Shown: positions 11,149 through 21,619, numbered from the stretch's first letter. The stretch: DNA of 64,000 nucleotides from Nemertoderma westbladi (GCA_032718475.1 JAUCBJ010002054.1:1-64000), one strand, 5' to 3'. Notes: generated by a model not told the origin, from the letters alone. Numbers and translations: made by a program.

Positions 11149-11226
11149 CTGTTTAGAGTATCTTTATATTTTAGAAACTGTGATTTGTTATATTTTATAG
11201 ACTTAAATCCCATTTTCTGGGAGCGG

Positions 11227-12392
11227 TGTAAAAGCTTTTGCGTAATTAGCCGGTTATTTTCCCCGTAAAGTACTCTGTAGTTGGTTTACTGGGCATAAAA
11301 AGGCCGTGTCCTTACTGTACTGGTGTTTTAGAGGACATAAAAGCCATTTCTTCTGTATTTGTACTTTAGAGGACATAATCCGCAATTTCGGGACGCAATA
11401 AGCTCGATACTCTTGAAAACAGTGTCGCTACCATGACGACGGCTAACAGCTGATATTGCCACGTCGACATTTCTTTGTTTCTTTGTTCTCTCGTTGTTCG
11501 GTCGACCAATCAGAGCGTTTTTTGTCTCTGTGTTGGAGGTGGATACAGAAATTCAGGAATTCAGTGTTATGTTTTTGCCCAGAGCCTAAGAACACCGGCT
11601 TTTGGCACCTCCGTGTTTCAGTCTTTAGTCTTACATTAGTAGGCTTAATTATAGAACGTATATCTGTTATCGAGTTAACGAGTTACCTTATCAATGCTTA
11701 CTAAACATATCATGCATATCTTACTTAACATTACTGCTTTTGCTGTCGGTTATTCATTATATTTGTTGATGGAAGATTATATTTGGAATACTGATCAATA
11801 GTCAGACACCCAACCTTCTTGATATACTAAAGGTTAGAGAGACCGGTTACAGATAAACGATTGCGACCTATGTTAAGTGGTTTGAAGTGAATCTAATGCT
11901 ATTTTATAGGCCCTACATGTATTGTCTGTTATTCTCTTTGTATGTGACTAAAATTAGTGAAGGTCGGCAGATTGGTGTGCAGCATTGTGCAGCATTGTGT
12001 ATGATTGTGACTGATAACAAAGCATCTCCTAAAGAATGCGCCATATACGTGAATCTATAGCCATCTCATTGCGTCTGGTTTAAGTCATAACTCTGTTTAC
12101 ATATTTAGAGCGCCACGTCCTAAAGGAACTGTTAATATTTCCCGAAAGTGAATAATATTTGTCAGAGATTATATATTGCGATCAGTCGAATAATACAGTA
12201 GGCTTACACCATCAATCATTAAGCTTCCGAATTCAGTCTCCCGGGTATATCCAGCGGGTGAATGATTGCACATAGACTGGCTTCGGCTAATCTAGTGTAT
12301 CAAATACTCGTCATAGGCTAAAGACTATCTATCATCTAGAAGACATCCTAATTTGGCAGGTTAAACTGTCAAAGGTCTTAAAAGCGCAAACA
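11227..12392 (+). repeat. 3' LTR of BEL-1
   Basis: This is 1166 bp and nearly identical to 27-1192. It is preceded by a purine-rich CTGGGAGCGG that would serve as polypurine tract. It ends at CA and is followed by the GCAGC duplication at 12393-12397. Confidence 0.95.
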
Positions 12393-12397
12393 GCAGC

Positions 12398-13776
12398 TTT
12401 AATTAAAACAAATGTAAACCTGATATATAATTATAATATTATGGAATTCTGCGAAATTTGTTATAGCTATGATGCTTGAGTAGATGTTATTTTGAGGTGA
12501 AGACAAGAAAATAATGCTACAGCCGCCGCCACTATACTGTGATCAGAATAATATTTGGCCTAAATAATGTATAATAAGTATTGCGGCACAAGAGAGTAAT
12601 TTTCATCTTTCAAGGGAAACTCAATTACATAATTACAAGCACAACCTTAAATCAATATTTGGGTTTAACAGACACCATCAAAATAATGTTGATGATTATT
12701 AAGATTTGCTCAGAGAATCATATGCACTGTGTTCCTATTGGGTAGTATGTTTTGATACTTCGATTCTGATATGAAGAGATAATGTACAATATCACTAATG
12801 GCAAATAAAGGCCATTGAATTTTGTAAATAATTCCGGACCTTTTCAGCATTTCATGCTGATGATGAACAGCTTTGCGAATAACACAACAGTGAATAATTA
12901 GAAGACCGTTAGGACTTCTTACTGTAAAAGTATTCACTATCTTTCTATGTATCTATATTGGTGAACTCATCCGAACCTATAGCTCGTCCATCATATTCTT
13001 GCTTTTCACCGTTATACTGGTAGCAAGTATGCAGTATGTGGTTGTTTGTGGTGTATGCCATGTAATTCGTTAACAGGCAGAAGATATACATACTACATGG
13101 CAATGATACGGATGGGGCGAAAATACACTTTTTTTAAAACGCTTATAAAAAAAATTTAAAGGCGAAATCGAAAATTCCGGCTTCATGGTAACAACCACGG
13201 TGAATTGAACTAGTTGTGTTTCAAATTTCAAGCAATATGATAAGATTTGTAGAAAAAAAAATTTTTTTTGGGGGGGGGGTCCGTGTCATCAGAAAATGGC
13301 ACAATATTACGGGACATGGTGTAATCAATTAATATTTGCAATTGCGTTTTAACAACAAGATTTTCAGCAATTATTTAGTGCGGAGGTGATCGAAAATAAC
13401 TTCAGACGATGACACCACAGCGTTGGTGCCATATCGAACACCCAATGGAATGTTTGTAATACATAACGAGATTGGGAATGGGAATACACTACAGGTAGAT
13501 ATTGTCGCCGTTAATGGTATATAACACCAGCGGGATTAAATAGCAGAAATGGAACAAATGCGGTTGCGGATAAAATGGTAAAAGGTGTTCATGCGGTACA
13601 GAAGAAACGTGGTCATTATTAGGAAAATATTTGCCAATTTATTTTTGAAAAGAAAATAAATTGCCTTTGTTTAACTTCATCCATAAGCGAGAGCCTTTCT
13701 CACCCTTCTGCTTCATTTCCTAAACATCTCATTAATAATGTATTGATTAGTAAATAAAAATAATAGTTTAACCTAC
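12398..13776. other. Region with no supported gene, probably dynein intron
   Basis: The 1.4 kb between BEL-1 and the last visible dynein exon holds homopolymer runs at 13250-13280 (A, T, then G). It also holds a minus-strand frame of 75 codons (12710-12937) with no recognisable motif. The expected next dynein segment (AAA2 Walker B) was not found here. It may lie left of the window, beyond the BEL-1 insertion. Confidence 0.4.
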
Positions 13777-13987
13777 CTCACTCGTATTGCCTTCATAGGA
13801 CACCGCTATGTTGTCGTCGACAACCTCAGTAACAGACTCATCTACTGAACTCCATGTAGTGGCGGTGGCCGCCGTCTGGGGTCTATGTGAATCACCGGAA
13901 CGACCGCTAGATGGCAATGCAAAGGTAACGTCTCTTTCGGCTCGACCCAACGGACTAGCTGTCTTACATTGGATATCCTTAGTAAAC
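13777..13987 (-). CDS. Probable dynein exon k: low-complexity insert in AAA2
   Basis: 211 bp in the correct phase, with acceptor TTTACAG and donor GTAGGT. The 70 codons (starting [19 protein letters not shown]) are Ser/Thr-rich and unlike the usual sequence at this point. It is supported by splice sites and phase, not by family similarity. It could be a paralogue-specific loop or a mis-called exon. Confidence 0.6.
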
Positions 13988-16900
13988 CTGTAAAATATTG
14001 TAGTCTATTGTAATAGGCCCACTGTAATATTGTAACAAACCTCATTATTTTTTACCAATCAGTACATCCATCCATCCACTGTAATATTGTAACAAACCTC
14101 ATTATTTTTCAACCAATCAGTACATCCCTTCTTTGTACTACTGTAACAAACCTCATTATTCTTTGACCTATTAGTACATCCCTCCACTGTAATACTGTTA
14201 CAAACCCCTTTCTATTTTGACCAATCAGTACAATAGTACATCCCTTGTAAAACTGTAACAAACCTCCTTATCGTTTGAGCAATCAAACCATCTTTCCATT
14301 CCAAAGTATTTGGGTTAACTTCACCGTATAGCTCATTAAGTTGCACGCATTTGGGATTAATAACAACACAGTCAACGTGTCCCTTCTTTCTAGAATGCTG
14401 AAACGGAAAATAATATTTTGGATGGGACCAGCTTTTCTATTTTAGAAATTTCGATTGGAATTTTTCGTTTTACATGTTGGTTTTAATTTATATGTACGTA
14501 ATACATATATTAATTAATTAATGTTAGTCATTAGGGTGTAATAATATTACAACACACAAATACAATATCAGACATAATGTAACTTTTTTGCATTAAGAGC
14601 TTTCGCATAATTTTGTATAAAGTGTTGAACATGTTGGATCAGTTTTTTCGAGTTTGATACTCACTCAACATAATTGCACTATTCACAAATTCATGCAATT
14701 ATTGTTACACAAAAACTTTAATTGGCCATCATATTATTTTAATAACAAATTAAATCATTCGTTAAATTATCTTACCTTTTTTAATGTAGAATAATGAAAG
14801 CTGAAAGAAATAAAACTATTCATGTGGGTAGACTTACTAAATGGGCCAATGTTTCTGAGCTGTCGTCGGCAGTGACTGCCGGTAGGAATGTTAACGCCCG
14901 TTGTAGAATTGTTCGCACTGTGGACTTGCCACCACATGTAGGCCCAACCATCATGATACCGTGGCGAACCAATATCTGACTGTACAACTGCTTCACTTTA
15001 TCTTTCTGAGTTTTCCATTCTTCTAGACGTAGATCATGTATAGCTAGGTCGATCGCTTTCTATATTGAATACATTAGGAATAAAAACTTCCGTCTGAAAT
15101 AGGTTCTTAATTGCAATATAAGTATTATATTATTTACGCGGCTATATAATTAGTATTAGTAATTATATAACAAAGCGGCGAAAAAAAAAAAATAATCAAT
15201 AATAATGAAATAAAATAAAATAAAAAACTTAAAGTATAAATAAATCAATTGCGACCTTTGCTTAATTTCAGTATAACTGTCATTACTAATTATCCTTCAA
15301 TACCGGTAGCTACGCTATCACCCGTGTAGCACTGACGTCTAATTCTTATTTCTCCGACGGGTTTCGTAGTGTAGTGGTTATCACATCTGCCTAACACGCA
15401 GAAGGTCCTGGGTTCGAGACCCAGCGAAACCATTGGTTATAATTTTGTATCGAGACAATACATGTTTTGTTCACACGTTTTTGTTGTTAACAGGTCGTTT
15501 TAAAAAAAATATTATTTTATTATGTATATAAAAAAATTAATTACATTTAAATAAATGATATAAATCTTTAAAGACGTACATCTAATAAAGTTGTCTCCTC
15601 CAAAGGAATGTCGACTCCCGGAAACAAATCATCCATGATTCTGTCCATAAGAACCACATCGTCAGCTATCATCTTTGGTACATTGCTTTCTCTAAGGGCC
15701 TTGATCAATAAATGCACCTCGTCTACCCCTTTGTCGCCTCGCGATTTCGCTTTCAGTTGCCCGGCTAATACCAGAACGCTCTTTACCGATCTCATCCCAA
15801 AGTCGTAGTGATCCTAAGTAAAACATAAGCGTTTCCTCATTATTATTATTATTCAGGTATCGTTTGAGCATAATTCTCAGTAATTTTCGAGTCATTATTT
15901 TGATAATGACAACTTTTGCTGTTTCATTTAAAAGGTATATGACTTTAAATAATATATATTTATTTAATTTAAGTAGGGCCTAGGGTAAATAAATACATTT
16001 ATATCAACCTGACCAATACAACGCCGCAATATTACTGATAATATTTACATTCTAGAACTAATGAACAATTATTTACAGATGTTATTATTATTAATTTCTA
16101 CTCTATTTCCGATACTACACCTTTTACAATTACGATTTAGTATTATTGTTCTAATAGGCCTAATATTCAATATAATTGCGGAAACTAAGTACTTAATAAC
16201 TATAACAATGTTTATTGTCAATATTATTCAGAATTACTACTACTACTAGGTCGAGCGAACTCGGACAGTGGAAATGAGATCCTTTCAGGCTTCCCGATTC
16301 TGCATAGTTGTAGCAATTTCGTTTCTGCCAAGTTCAGTATCCCTTTCAAGTTGATCTATATATGTTATGGTCGGTCGTCCACGACTACGCTTTCCATGAG
16401 TTGGTTGCCAGAGAAGTAGATCTGGTATGACCTCGTCTTTACTTCGCCAGCAGTGTCCACTGAATCTTAATCTGCGTTCAAGGAGGTGGTTGATACAGGT
16501 GGTATTGTACCATAAAGCTCGGCGTTGGTCATGTGTTGTCTCCAGCTGATGTTTAGGGCTGCCCTTAGTAGTCTTGTGTAGCAACCATCAATTCGGTAAG
16601 CAATTTTGTTATTGTCTCACACCGTAATATCCTTGATTCATAATATTAATGAATATTCATTGCTTGCATGAACTTCAAACAGGAAATATGAAAAGCCTGC
16701 AGAATCAGTGGTTCTCTTAATCTCCATAATCCCATAGTTATCTCTCGAATCGTGAATAACAATTTTAAATTCAACTAAATTTTTAAACTCCGCGCAGAGA
16801 CAGGTTTATCAATCTAAAAATGTGCTCACCTTATTTACCATGTCCAAGGTGTATCTATTAATATTATAATATATATTTTATTAATAAAATCATTTATACC

Positions 16901-19900
16901 AACTCACTTGTTTGGATAGTTGATTGCTCGCCAGATGGTAGAGATTTACGTATAATATTTATTTTATTAATAAACTCATTTTTACCAACTCACCTGTTTG
17001 GACAGTTGATTGCTCGCCAGATGGTAGAGATTTACGTATAATATTTATTTTATTAATAAAATCATTTATACCAACTCACTTGTTTGGACAGTTGATTGCT
17101 CGCCAGATGGTAGAGATTTACGTATAATATTGATTTTATTAATAAAATCATTTATACCAACTCACTTGTTTGGACAGTTGATTGCTCGCCAGATGGTAGA
17201 GATTTACGTATAATATTGATTTTATTAATAAAATCATTTATACCAACTCACTTGTTTGGACAGTTGATTGCTCGCCAGATGGTAGAGATTTACGTATAAT
17301 ATTTATTTTATTAATAAACTCATTTATACCAACTCACTTGTTTGGACAGTTGATTGCTCGCTAGATGGTAGAGATTTACGTATAATATTTATTTTATTAA
17401 TAAACTCATTTATACCAACTCACTTGTTTGGACAGTTGATTGCTCGCCAGATGGTAGAGATTTACGTATAATATTTATTTTATTAATAAAATCATTTATA
17501 CCAACTCACTTGTTTGGACAGTTGATTGCTCGCCAGATGGTAGAGATTTACGTATAATATTGATTTTATTAATAAAATCATTTATACCAACTCACTTGTT
17601 TGGACAGTTGATTGCTCGCCAGATGGTAGAGATTTACGTATAATATTGATTTTATTAATAAAATCATTTATACCAACTCACTTGTTTGGACAGTTGATTG
17701 CTCGCCAGATGGTAGAGATTTACGTATAATATTTATTTTATTAATAAACTCATTTATACCAACTCACTTGTTTGGACAGTTGATTGCTCGCCAGATGGTA
17801 GAGATTTACGTATAATATTTATTTTATTAATAAACTCATTTATACCAACTCACTTGTTTGGACAGTTGATTGCTCGCCAGATGGTAGAGATTTACGTATA
17901 ATATTTATTTTATTAATAAACTCATTTATACCAACTCACTTGTTTGGACAGTTGATTGCTCGCCAGATGGTAGAGATTTACGTATAATATATATTTTATT
18001 AATAAACTAATTTATACCAACTCACTTGTTTGGACAGTTGATTGCTCGCCAGATGGTAGAGATTTACGATCTTTCTGGAAAGTACTTTAGCCGCTTCGAA
18101 CCCCACGGAGAACAGCATAATCTCTGCGATAAGGTTGTAGTCAGGCATTGTCATAGCAACCGGCCGAAATAATGACTTTAAGTTGTCTGGAAGTTCAACT
18201 CGACCAGCGTATCTGTAAACATGGTAAATGTTTTGTGAAATAACAAAAAAATAGAGCTTAAAAATACGATTGCCTGTTAGCATTGTAATGGAGAAGAGTT
18301 CCGGAATGTAATCAAGTTGTAATAGATTGAGATTTGGAGTATGAAATTTCACTTGAAAATTGACATTAAAGTAAAAATTTAAAACGTCAAATTGATTATT
18401 AAATGTTAAACAGAAATGTTCATTACTCGTCTGATTGTTTGCAACGAGTAGATTGGTTTCGAACTCGGGAACTGAAAGTAAATATTGAACCATCTGTACC
18501 CCCTTGTACAGTGTACCGGTATTGGGCTCAAACTGCCCATGCTCCATTCCTACAGAAGCTACTGGATTATGGGTCAGAGTAAAACGCGGATCCGGATCCG
18601 TATTCTAAATTTAACATTGTCCCAACGGAAGTAGATTTTTTTTACATTTTTATAACTCCCAAAAATAAAACTATAACCTGTTCTAATGACTTAGTTTATT
18701 GCTTTGGTTAAAATAACGTGCCATTGTAACCTGCTCCTTTCCCTTAATTAATAATTTTGGGATCCGGATCCGGATCCGTGTTTTATTCCTGGATTATGAC
18801 CCACATCATAATGTTACCTGTAGCAACATAATCTACATTATGTTCTGCCAACGGATAGAATATATATTATGTCAATTTTCTAATAATAATATAAATTAAC
18901 ATTTTTAAGTTTCATTAAGCCAGACCAAATGTAATATTTGAAATAAAACAAAAACACTCACCCTGGATTCATTGTAACAAATACCCCACAGGAATGGTTG
19001 AGTTTAATGTCCTTGGACTCGAATATAAACCTCGAGCTGCCCAGCTCTTTGGCCGCCTTTATCGATTGAACCTGCTGGGCGATTACCGACAGAACTTCCT
19101 GATCTATCCGATTAAACTCATCGAAACAACACCAGTTCCCAGACTGAGCCAACCCACTCAGTAACTTACCCATCATCTGGGGAAAACATTTAAGGTATTG
19201 TTAAGATCAGAGACGATACGAGGTACAGTTCTAAATATAAATCTAAATAAAAGCATTAAAAAAACATGCAGTATTTAACTACTTAATTAATATATATTTA
19301 TTTAAGAAACTTAAACCTACCGACATTTCAATTTTACGAAATATCACAACCTTGTGTCTTTACTTACCTTGTAATCAACCCCTTCAGAGCAGTTATAAAC
19401 AACACAAAGTTTGCCCACCGCCTTGGCAAGGTCTTTTACTGTTTCAGTTTTCCCGGTACCAGCAGGTCCCGCCGGTGATCCTCCCAGATTATGGTATAAA
19501 GCGCCTACAATGAATTTAAACAGCAGCGAATATTATCTTTACATGACAATTATAAAAGATGTGCAAACTTACATGGGGTGTGACAATCAATTTGGGTGCT
19601 AAGGAATAGGCGCGTAAGTGCCCATTGCGTGAATAACTAACCCGTTAAGGTCAAATAACACCTGTCGGTTAGTGGTGTAACAACGAGTCTGGAAGAGCAC
19701 CCCAAGTACTCGTAACCATACTGAAACCTCCAGAAACTCTGACAGACATTCAATAAGTGATCCTTGTCGTTCCATTCGTAACGAAGTTGTCTGAAACAAA
19801 ACATAATCTTAGCCACCTAAATTGTGTTCATACAGTACAGTATGAACCGGTGACTGTTGTTACTGTAGTTTGGTATGTTGTAGGCCTACAGCATGTTTAG

Positions 19901-21117
19901 TAGCAAACCACTCACCTCGTCCAGTTGAAATCATTATAGTCAGACACTTTGCTATCGATGAGGTTGCTTATCACATCGCGGTTGTGTACCGAAATCGTTA
20001 GAAGTGCCTCTACTTTCATTCTCTAAATATTTAAAATAGTAAACAATTAAATGAGTTTGAACAACAACAATAAGGGTAGGTGTAAAACGCGGATCCGGAT
20101 TCCAAAATTTATCATTTAAGGGAAAGGAGCAGGTTACAGCGGCACGTTATTTTAACCAAAACAATAAACTAAAGTAAATAGAACAGGTTATAGTTTTATT
20201 TTTGGTAGTTACAAAAATGTTATAAAAATCGACTTCCGTAGGGACAATGTTAAATGTAGAATCCGGATCCGGATCCGCGTTTTACTCTGACCTCAACAAT
20301 AATATTAAGTAAAAAGAAAACACATTAAATCGAGTGACAACCCAAAATTATTTAGAAGGAATTGCTATACAAGAAAATTATTTTAGCGAATTTGACAAAA
20401 TCTATTTATTATATTTTATATTATTGACAAAATTATCTCCTAAGGAAGAAAGGGAAATGTAGGGGGGAGCATCACAAAGAAAGATAACCGGAAAACAGCG
20501 ACCGCAAAAATTCAAAGTTAGCAATTTATTGAAATTGACCGAAAAACAGCAACCGCTAAAATTAAATGTTAGCATTTATTGAAATTACAGTAACATTTAA
20601 CACAATGTTTCCCATAATAAAACATCATGTAAAACATCATGTTTTACATTTCGCCAAGCAAATTGCGATTTCTCCAATAAATATGCACTTACGGCATGTA
20701 GCACTAAAGGTTCTAATACCAGAGCAGCTAGTCCAGTCAGAACTGATCTTATATGATCAAACTCTTCCTTCATCTGCACCTCGGAGTCATCGGCTAACAA
20801 CGCTGACGTCACACTTCCACTGAAGGTCAGCTGAGTCTAAACAAAGTAAATATTATAGAAATGTTACAAAGTCATTGTGGATGTTAAACTGCAATCTAAT
20901 ATTGTAATAGAATTTAATAAAGACAAAGGGCTATATTAATGAATGATAACTTACAATCGCAATTACAATTTGACCATGATTGTTAAGTACCCATTGTATA
21001 TATTCTTTGTTGTCGTAGGAGTGCAGACCTTGACGTGTCGATTTCTTAATTGCATCAAACATGGCGTTCTCTGTGTTTAATAACCACTGTTCCACTGGTC
21101 CACGCGCTCGCACATTC
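13777..21117 (-). CDS. Dynein heavy chain, eleven internal exons (linker end, AAA1, start of AAA2)
   Basis: Exons on the minus strand, in transcript order: 21117-20955, 20836-20693, 20022-19916, 19790-19642, 19504-19368, 19176-18962, 18212-18026, 15813-15580, 15059-14838, 14397-14264 and 13987-13777. Every junction has AG/GT and the reading phases all fit, giving about 630 residues without a stop. The product is the ATP-driven microtubule motor of the dynein family. Visible features are ARGPVEQWL of the linker end and the AAA1 Walker [12 protein letters not shown]1 also has Walker [11 protein letters not shown], sensor VTMNPGYAGR, and [12 protein letters not shown]. The AAA2 P-loop is GPTCGGKST, followed by [13 protein letters not shown] and EWKDG. 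The layout fits an axonemal paralogue, but I cannot say which DNAH. Both ends of the gene are missing: N-terminal exons upstream of 21117 were not found before the engrailed gene, and the motor continues past 13777. Confidence 0.95.
14034..14263 (-). repeat. Donor-spanning tandem array, period 54-58 bp
   Basis: On the minus strand the end of exon j (ATAAGGAG followed by GTTTGTTACAG) is followed by four diverged copies of the same block, AATAATGAG GTTTGTTACA. The blocks share TACAGTGGAGGGATGTACTGATTGGT. Copies of ACAAAC on the plus strand start at 14035, 14092, 14146, 14200 and (genuine site) 14258. Each copy except the one with CCCC keeps a GAG/GTTTGT donor-like junction. Confidence 0.85.
14264..14397 (-). 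CDS. Dynein heavy chain exon j, with a donor inside a second array
   Basis: 134 bp encoding [18 protein letters not shown] and [13 protein letters not shown], conserved AAA2 residues. The donor is GTTTGT. The exon end and donor recur four times in the next intron (14035-14210). Confidence 0.9.
14838..15059 (-). CDS. Dynein heavy chain exon i: AAA2 P-loop
   Basis: 74 codons in phase 0 with [19 protein letters not shown], the AAA2 nucleotide-binding loop, which in dyneins usually binds ATP without hydrolysis. The acceptor is ATATAG and the donor is GTAAGT. Confidence 0.94.
15361..15431 (+). tRNA. tRNA-Val (anticodon AAC)
   Basis: A cloverleaf fits throughout. The acceptor GTTTCGT pairs with GCGAAAC. 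The D arm contains the A box TAGTGTAGTGGTTATC. The anticodon stem TCTGC/GCAGA closes the loop CTAACAC, giving anticodon AAC. The T arm is CTGGG TTCGAGA CCCAG. A TTTT run just downstream (about 15443) would terminate RNA polymerase III. It sits antisense in the dynein intron between exons h and i. No intron is seen, and the discriminator base reads C rather than the usual A. Confidence 0.93.
15580..15813 (-). CDS. Dynein heavy chain exon h: AAA1 to AAA2 linker
   Basis: 78 codons in phase 0 after ACTTAG, starting [18 protein letters not shown] and including [11 protein letters not shown] and DLFPGVDIP, the conserved end of AAA1. The donor is GTACGT after LLD. Confidence 0.94.
16245..16610 (-). 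mobile_element. 3' end fragment of an APE-type LINE in a dynein intron
   Basis: On the minus strand the reading [18 protein letters not shown] followed by HMTNAELYG, then after a frameshift [15 protein letters not shown] and [16 protein letters not shown], is the conserved C-terminal part of an APE-type LINE pol protein. It ends in a TAG-rich microsatellite near 16245, typical of a LINE 3' tail. The 5' part is absent, which suggests 5' truncation on insertion. The LINE at 25015-40990 carries the related LRFAGHCFRRED motif. Confidence 0.82.
16870..18025 (-). repeat. 86-bp tandem array carrying repeated 5' splice sites
   Basis: CCAACTCAC on the plus strand (the donor GTGAGTTGG of the minus strand) occurs at 16899, 16985, 17071, 17157, 17243, 17329, 17415, 17501, 17587, 17673, 17759, 17845, 17931 and 18017. 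The spacing is exactly 86 bp throughout. The copy at 18017 is the real donor of dynein exon g. The other thirteen each repeat about 42 bases of exon end, the donor, and the AT-rich start of the intron. Copies differ by only a few bases (for example CACCTG instead of CACTTG at 16985), so the array is young. Confidence 0.95.
18026..18212 (-). CDS. Dynein heavy chain exon g, whose 3' end founds an 86-bp array
   Basis: 187 bp encoding [18 protein letters not shown] through [16 protein letters not shown], then donor GTGAGT. The last 42 bases or so of the exon, with the donor and the first intron bases, form the unit repeated 13 more times in the following intron (16899-18010). This donor was chosen because it gives the conserved continuation into [12 protein letters not shown] in exon h, in phase. 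Confidence 0.93.
18573..18788. mobile_element. MITE-like element, copy 1 (GGATCC-rich terminal inverted repeats)
   Basis: About 215 bp begins AGTAAAACGCGGATCCGGAT and ends with its near inverse, ATCCGGATCCGTGTTTTA. There is no coding capacity. CTGGATTATG lies close to both outer sides and may be part of the target duplication. Copy 2 at 20078-20291 is the same element in the opposite orientation (shared GGAAAGGAGCAGGTTAC and its complement). Family not assigned. Confidence 0.8.
18962..19176 (-). CDS. Dynein heavy chain exon f: AAA1 Walker B and sensor
   Basis: 215 bp encoding [15 protein letters not shown], the Walker [19 protein letters not shown] and VTMNPG. It ends with two bases of a glycine codon before GTGAGT. 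The acceptor is CCCCAG. Confidence 0.96.
19368..19504 (-). CDS. Dynein heavy chain exon e: AAA1 Walker A
   Basis: 137 bp encoding [20 protein letters not shown] and then [18 protein letters not shown] is the main ATP-hydrolysing P-loop of dynein and is intact. The donor is GTAAGT. Confidence 0.96.
19642..19790 (-). CDS. Dynein heavy chain exon d: entry to AAA1
   Basis: 149 bp encoding LRYEWND, YGYEYLG and [15 protein letters not shown], which are hallmark dynein residues immediately before the AAA1 P-loop. The donor is GTTAGT after ACGG. Confidence 0.93.
19916..20022 (-). CDS. Dynein heavy chain exon c
   Basis: 107 bp after TTTAG, reading [15 protein letters not shown] and then DYNDFNWT, with the last two bases of an arginine codon before GTGAGT. 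The split codon is completed by exon d to give R-QLRYEW. Confidence 0.88.
20078..20291. mobile_element. MITE-like element, copy 2, inverted relative to copy 1
   Basis: The inverted terminal repeats with GGATCCGGATCC and the interior match copy 1 reversed. It lies in the intron between dynein exons b and c. The two inverted copies flank exons c to f and could pair in the pre-mRNA. Confidence 0.8.
20478..20600. repeat. Short tandem duplication in a dynein intron
   Basis: Two diverged copies of about 57 bp: GACCGCAAAAATTCAAAGTTAGC then TTTATTGAAATT, repeated as CAACCGCTAAAATTAAATGTTAGC then TTTATTGAAATT. No function seen. Confidence 0.6.
20693..20836 (-). CDS. Dynein heavy chain exon b
   Basis: 48 codons in phase 0, starting TQLTFSGSV and ending LVLHA before GTAAGT. 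Together with the next exon ([15 protein letters not shown]) it matches the conserved approach to dynein AAA1. Confidence 0.85.
20955..21117 (-). CDS. Dynein heavy chain exon a: linker end
   Basis: The acceptor TTTTAG is followed by one base completing a codon, then 54 codons including [19 protein letters not shown]. It ends at GCGATT before GTAAGT. The ARG-x-VE-x-WL pattern is typical of the dynein linker just before AAA1. Confidence 0.88.
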
Positions 21118-21619
21118 CTAAAATTGAATTATTAATATTTATTGTTTATAGTGGTCAATTTTCCAGAAGAGTCTGTGAGAGCATACTCAAGCATTAATCA
21201 CATACAAGGCAAAAAAACATAAAAAAACTTAGGATAAAAGTTTACATTCAAAAAATACTTCATGAAGAGAAAGATCACGAGAAATATCTCAACAAAATAC
21301 AGGAAACATACTCCAAATAAAATAAACTCCAAATAAAATTATTACTCGGTAATTAGGCTGGTTATGCATGCTAAAGATTAAATGCAGTGCAGTGATAATG
21401 TAATATCCTGTTTGATTAATTGCCTGGTGGGTATAATTCTCGCCCCCAAATTGAATGGCTCAAATAATCCCCATATATATGTAATAATTAAATAAATTAG
21501 AATAAGATGACAAATTCCAACATCATGATGTCCTTCACACAACACTCAGCAGGGAACGAATGCAATGAGAGCTAATTAGTGGATAATAACATTACAAAAA
21601 TTGAGAATAGTTTGCGAAA
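21118..21619. other. Gap between the dynein exons and the engrailed promoter region
   Basis: AT-rich sequence without a supported gene. No further dynein exon was recognised on the minus strand. Several TAATTA/TAATTAG words (near 21350, 21488, 21573) resemble homeodomain sites, but these are frequent by chance at this base composition. Confidence 0.4.

Larger units (their letters stand above)
27..12392 (+). mobile_element. BEL-1: complete non-autonomous BEL/Pao-type LTR retrotransposon
   Basis: Two 1166-bp LTRs (27-1192 and 11227-12392) begin TG and end CA, and bracket a leader, one long Gag-protease frame and a 3.2-kb 3' region. The 5-bp GCAGC is present directly before (22-26) and after (12393-12397), so both ends are exact. 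By eye the LTRs differ at about six positions, which indicates a young insertion. The only polyprotein lacks reverse transcriptase, most of RNase H and the integrase core (see the CDS entry), so movement would need proteins from another element. It lies downstream of, and antisense to, the visible dynein exons, possibly inside a dynein intron. The BEL/Pao assignment rests on the residual RNase H tail and on similarity of the Gag/protease layout to the complete element at 43777-57136. Confidence 0.93.

Noticed and set aside
13406-13492. Exon-like plus-strand segment with CAG acceptor and CAG/GTAGAT donor
   Set aside because: It is a short reading (starting DDTTALVPYRTPNG) with no family, no neighbouring exons and no phase partner. 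Chance is likely.
16870-18025. Regularly spaced repeats that could suggest a CRISPR array
   Set aside because: The whole 86-bp unit repeats with no unique spacers, in a eukaryotic intron. It is a tandem minisatellite.
18010-18067. Ending dynein exon g at 18068 on the GTAAAT there
   Set aside because: Extending to the GTGAGT at 18025 gives [16 protein letters not shown], which matches the dynein family and keeps phase 0 with the next exon.
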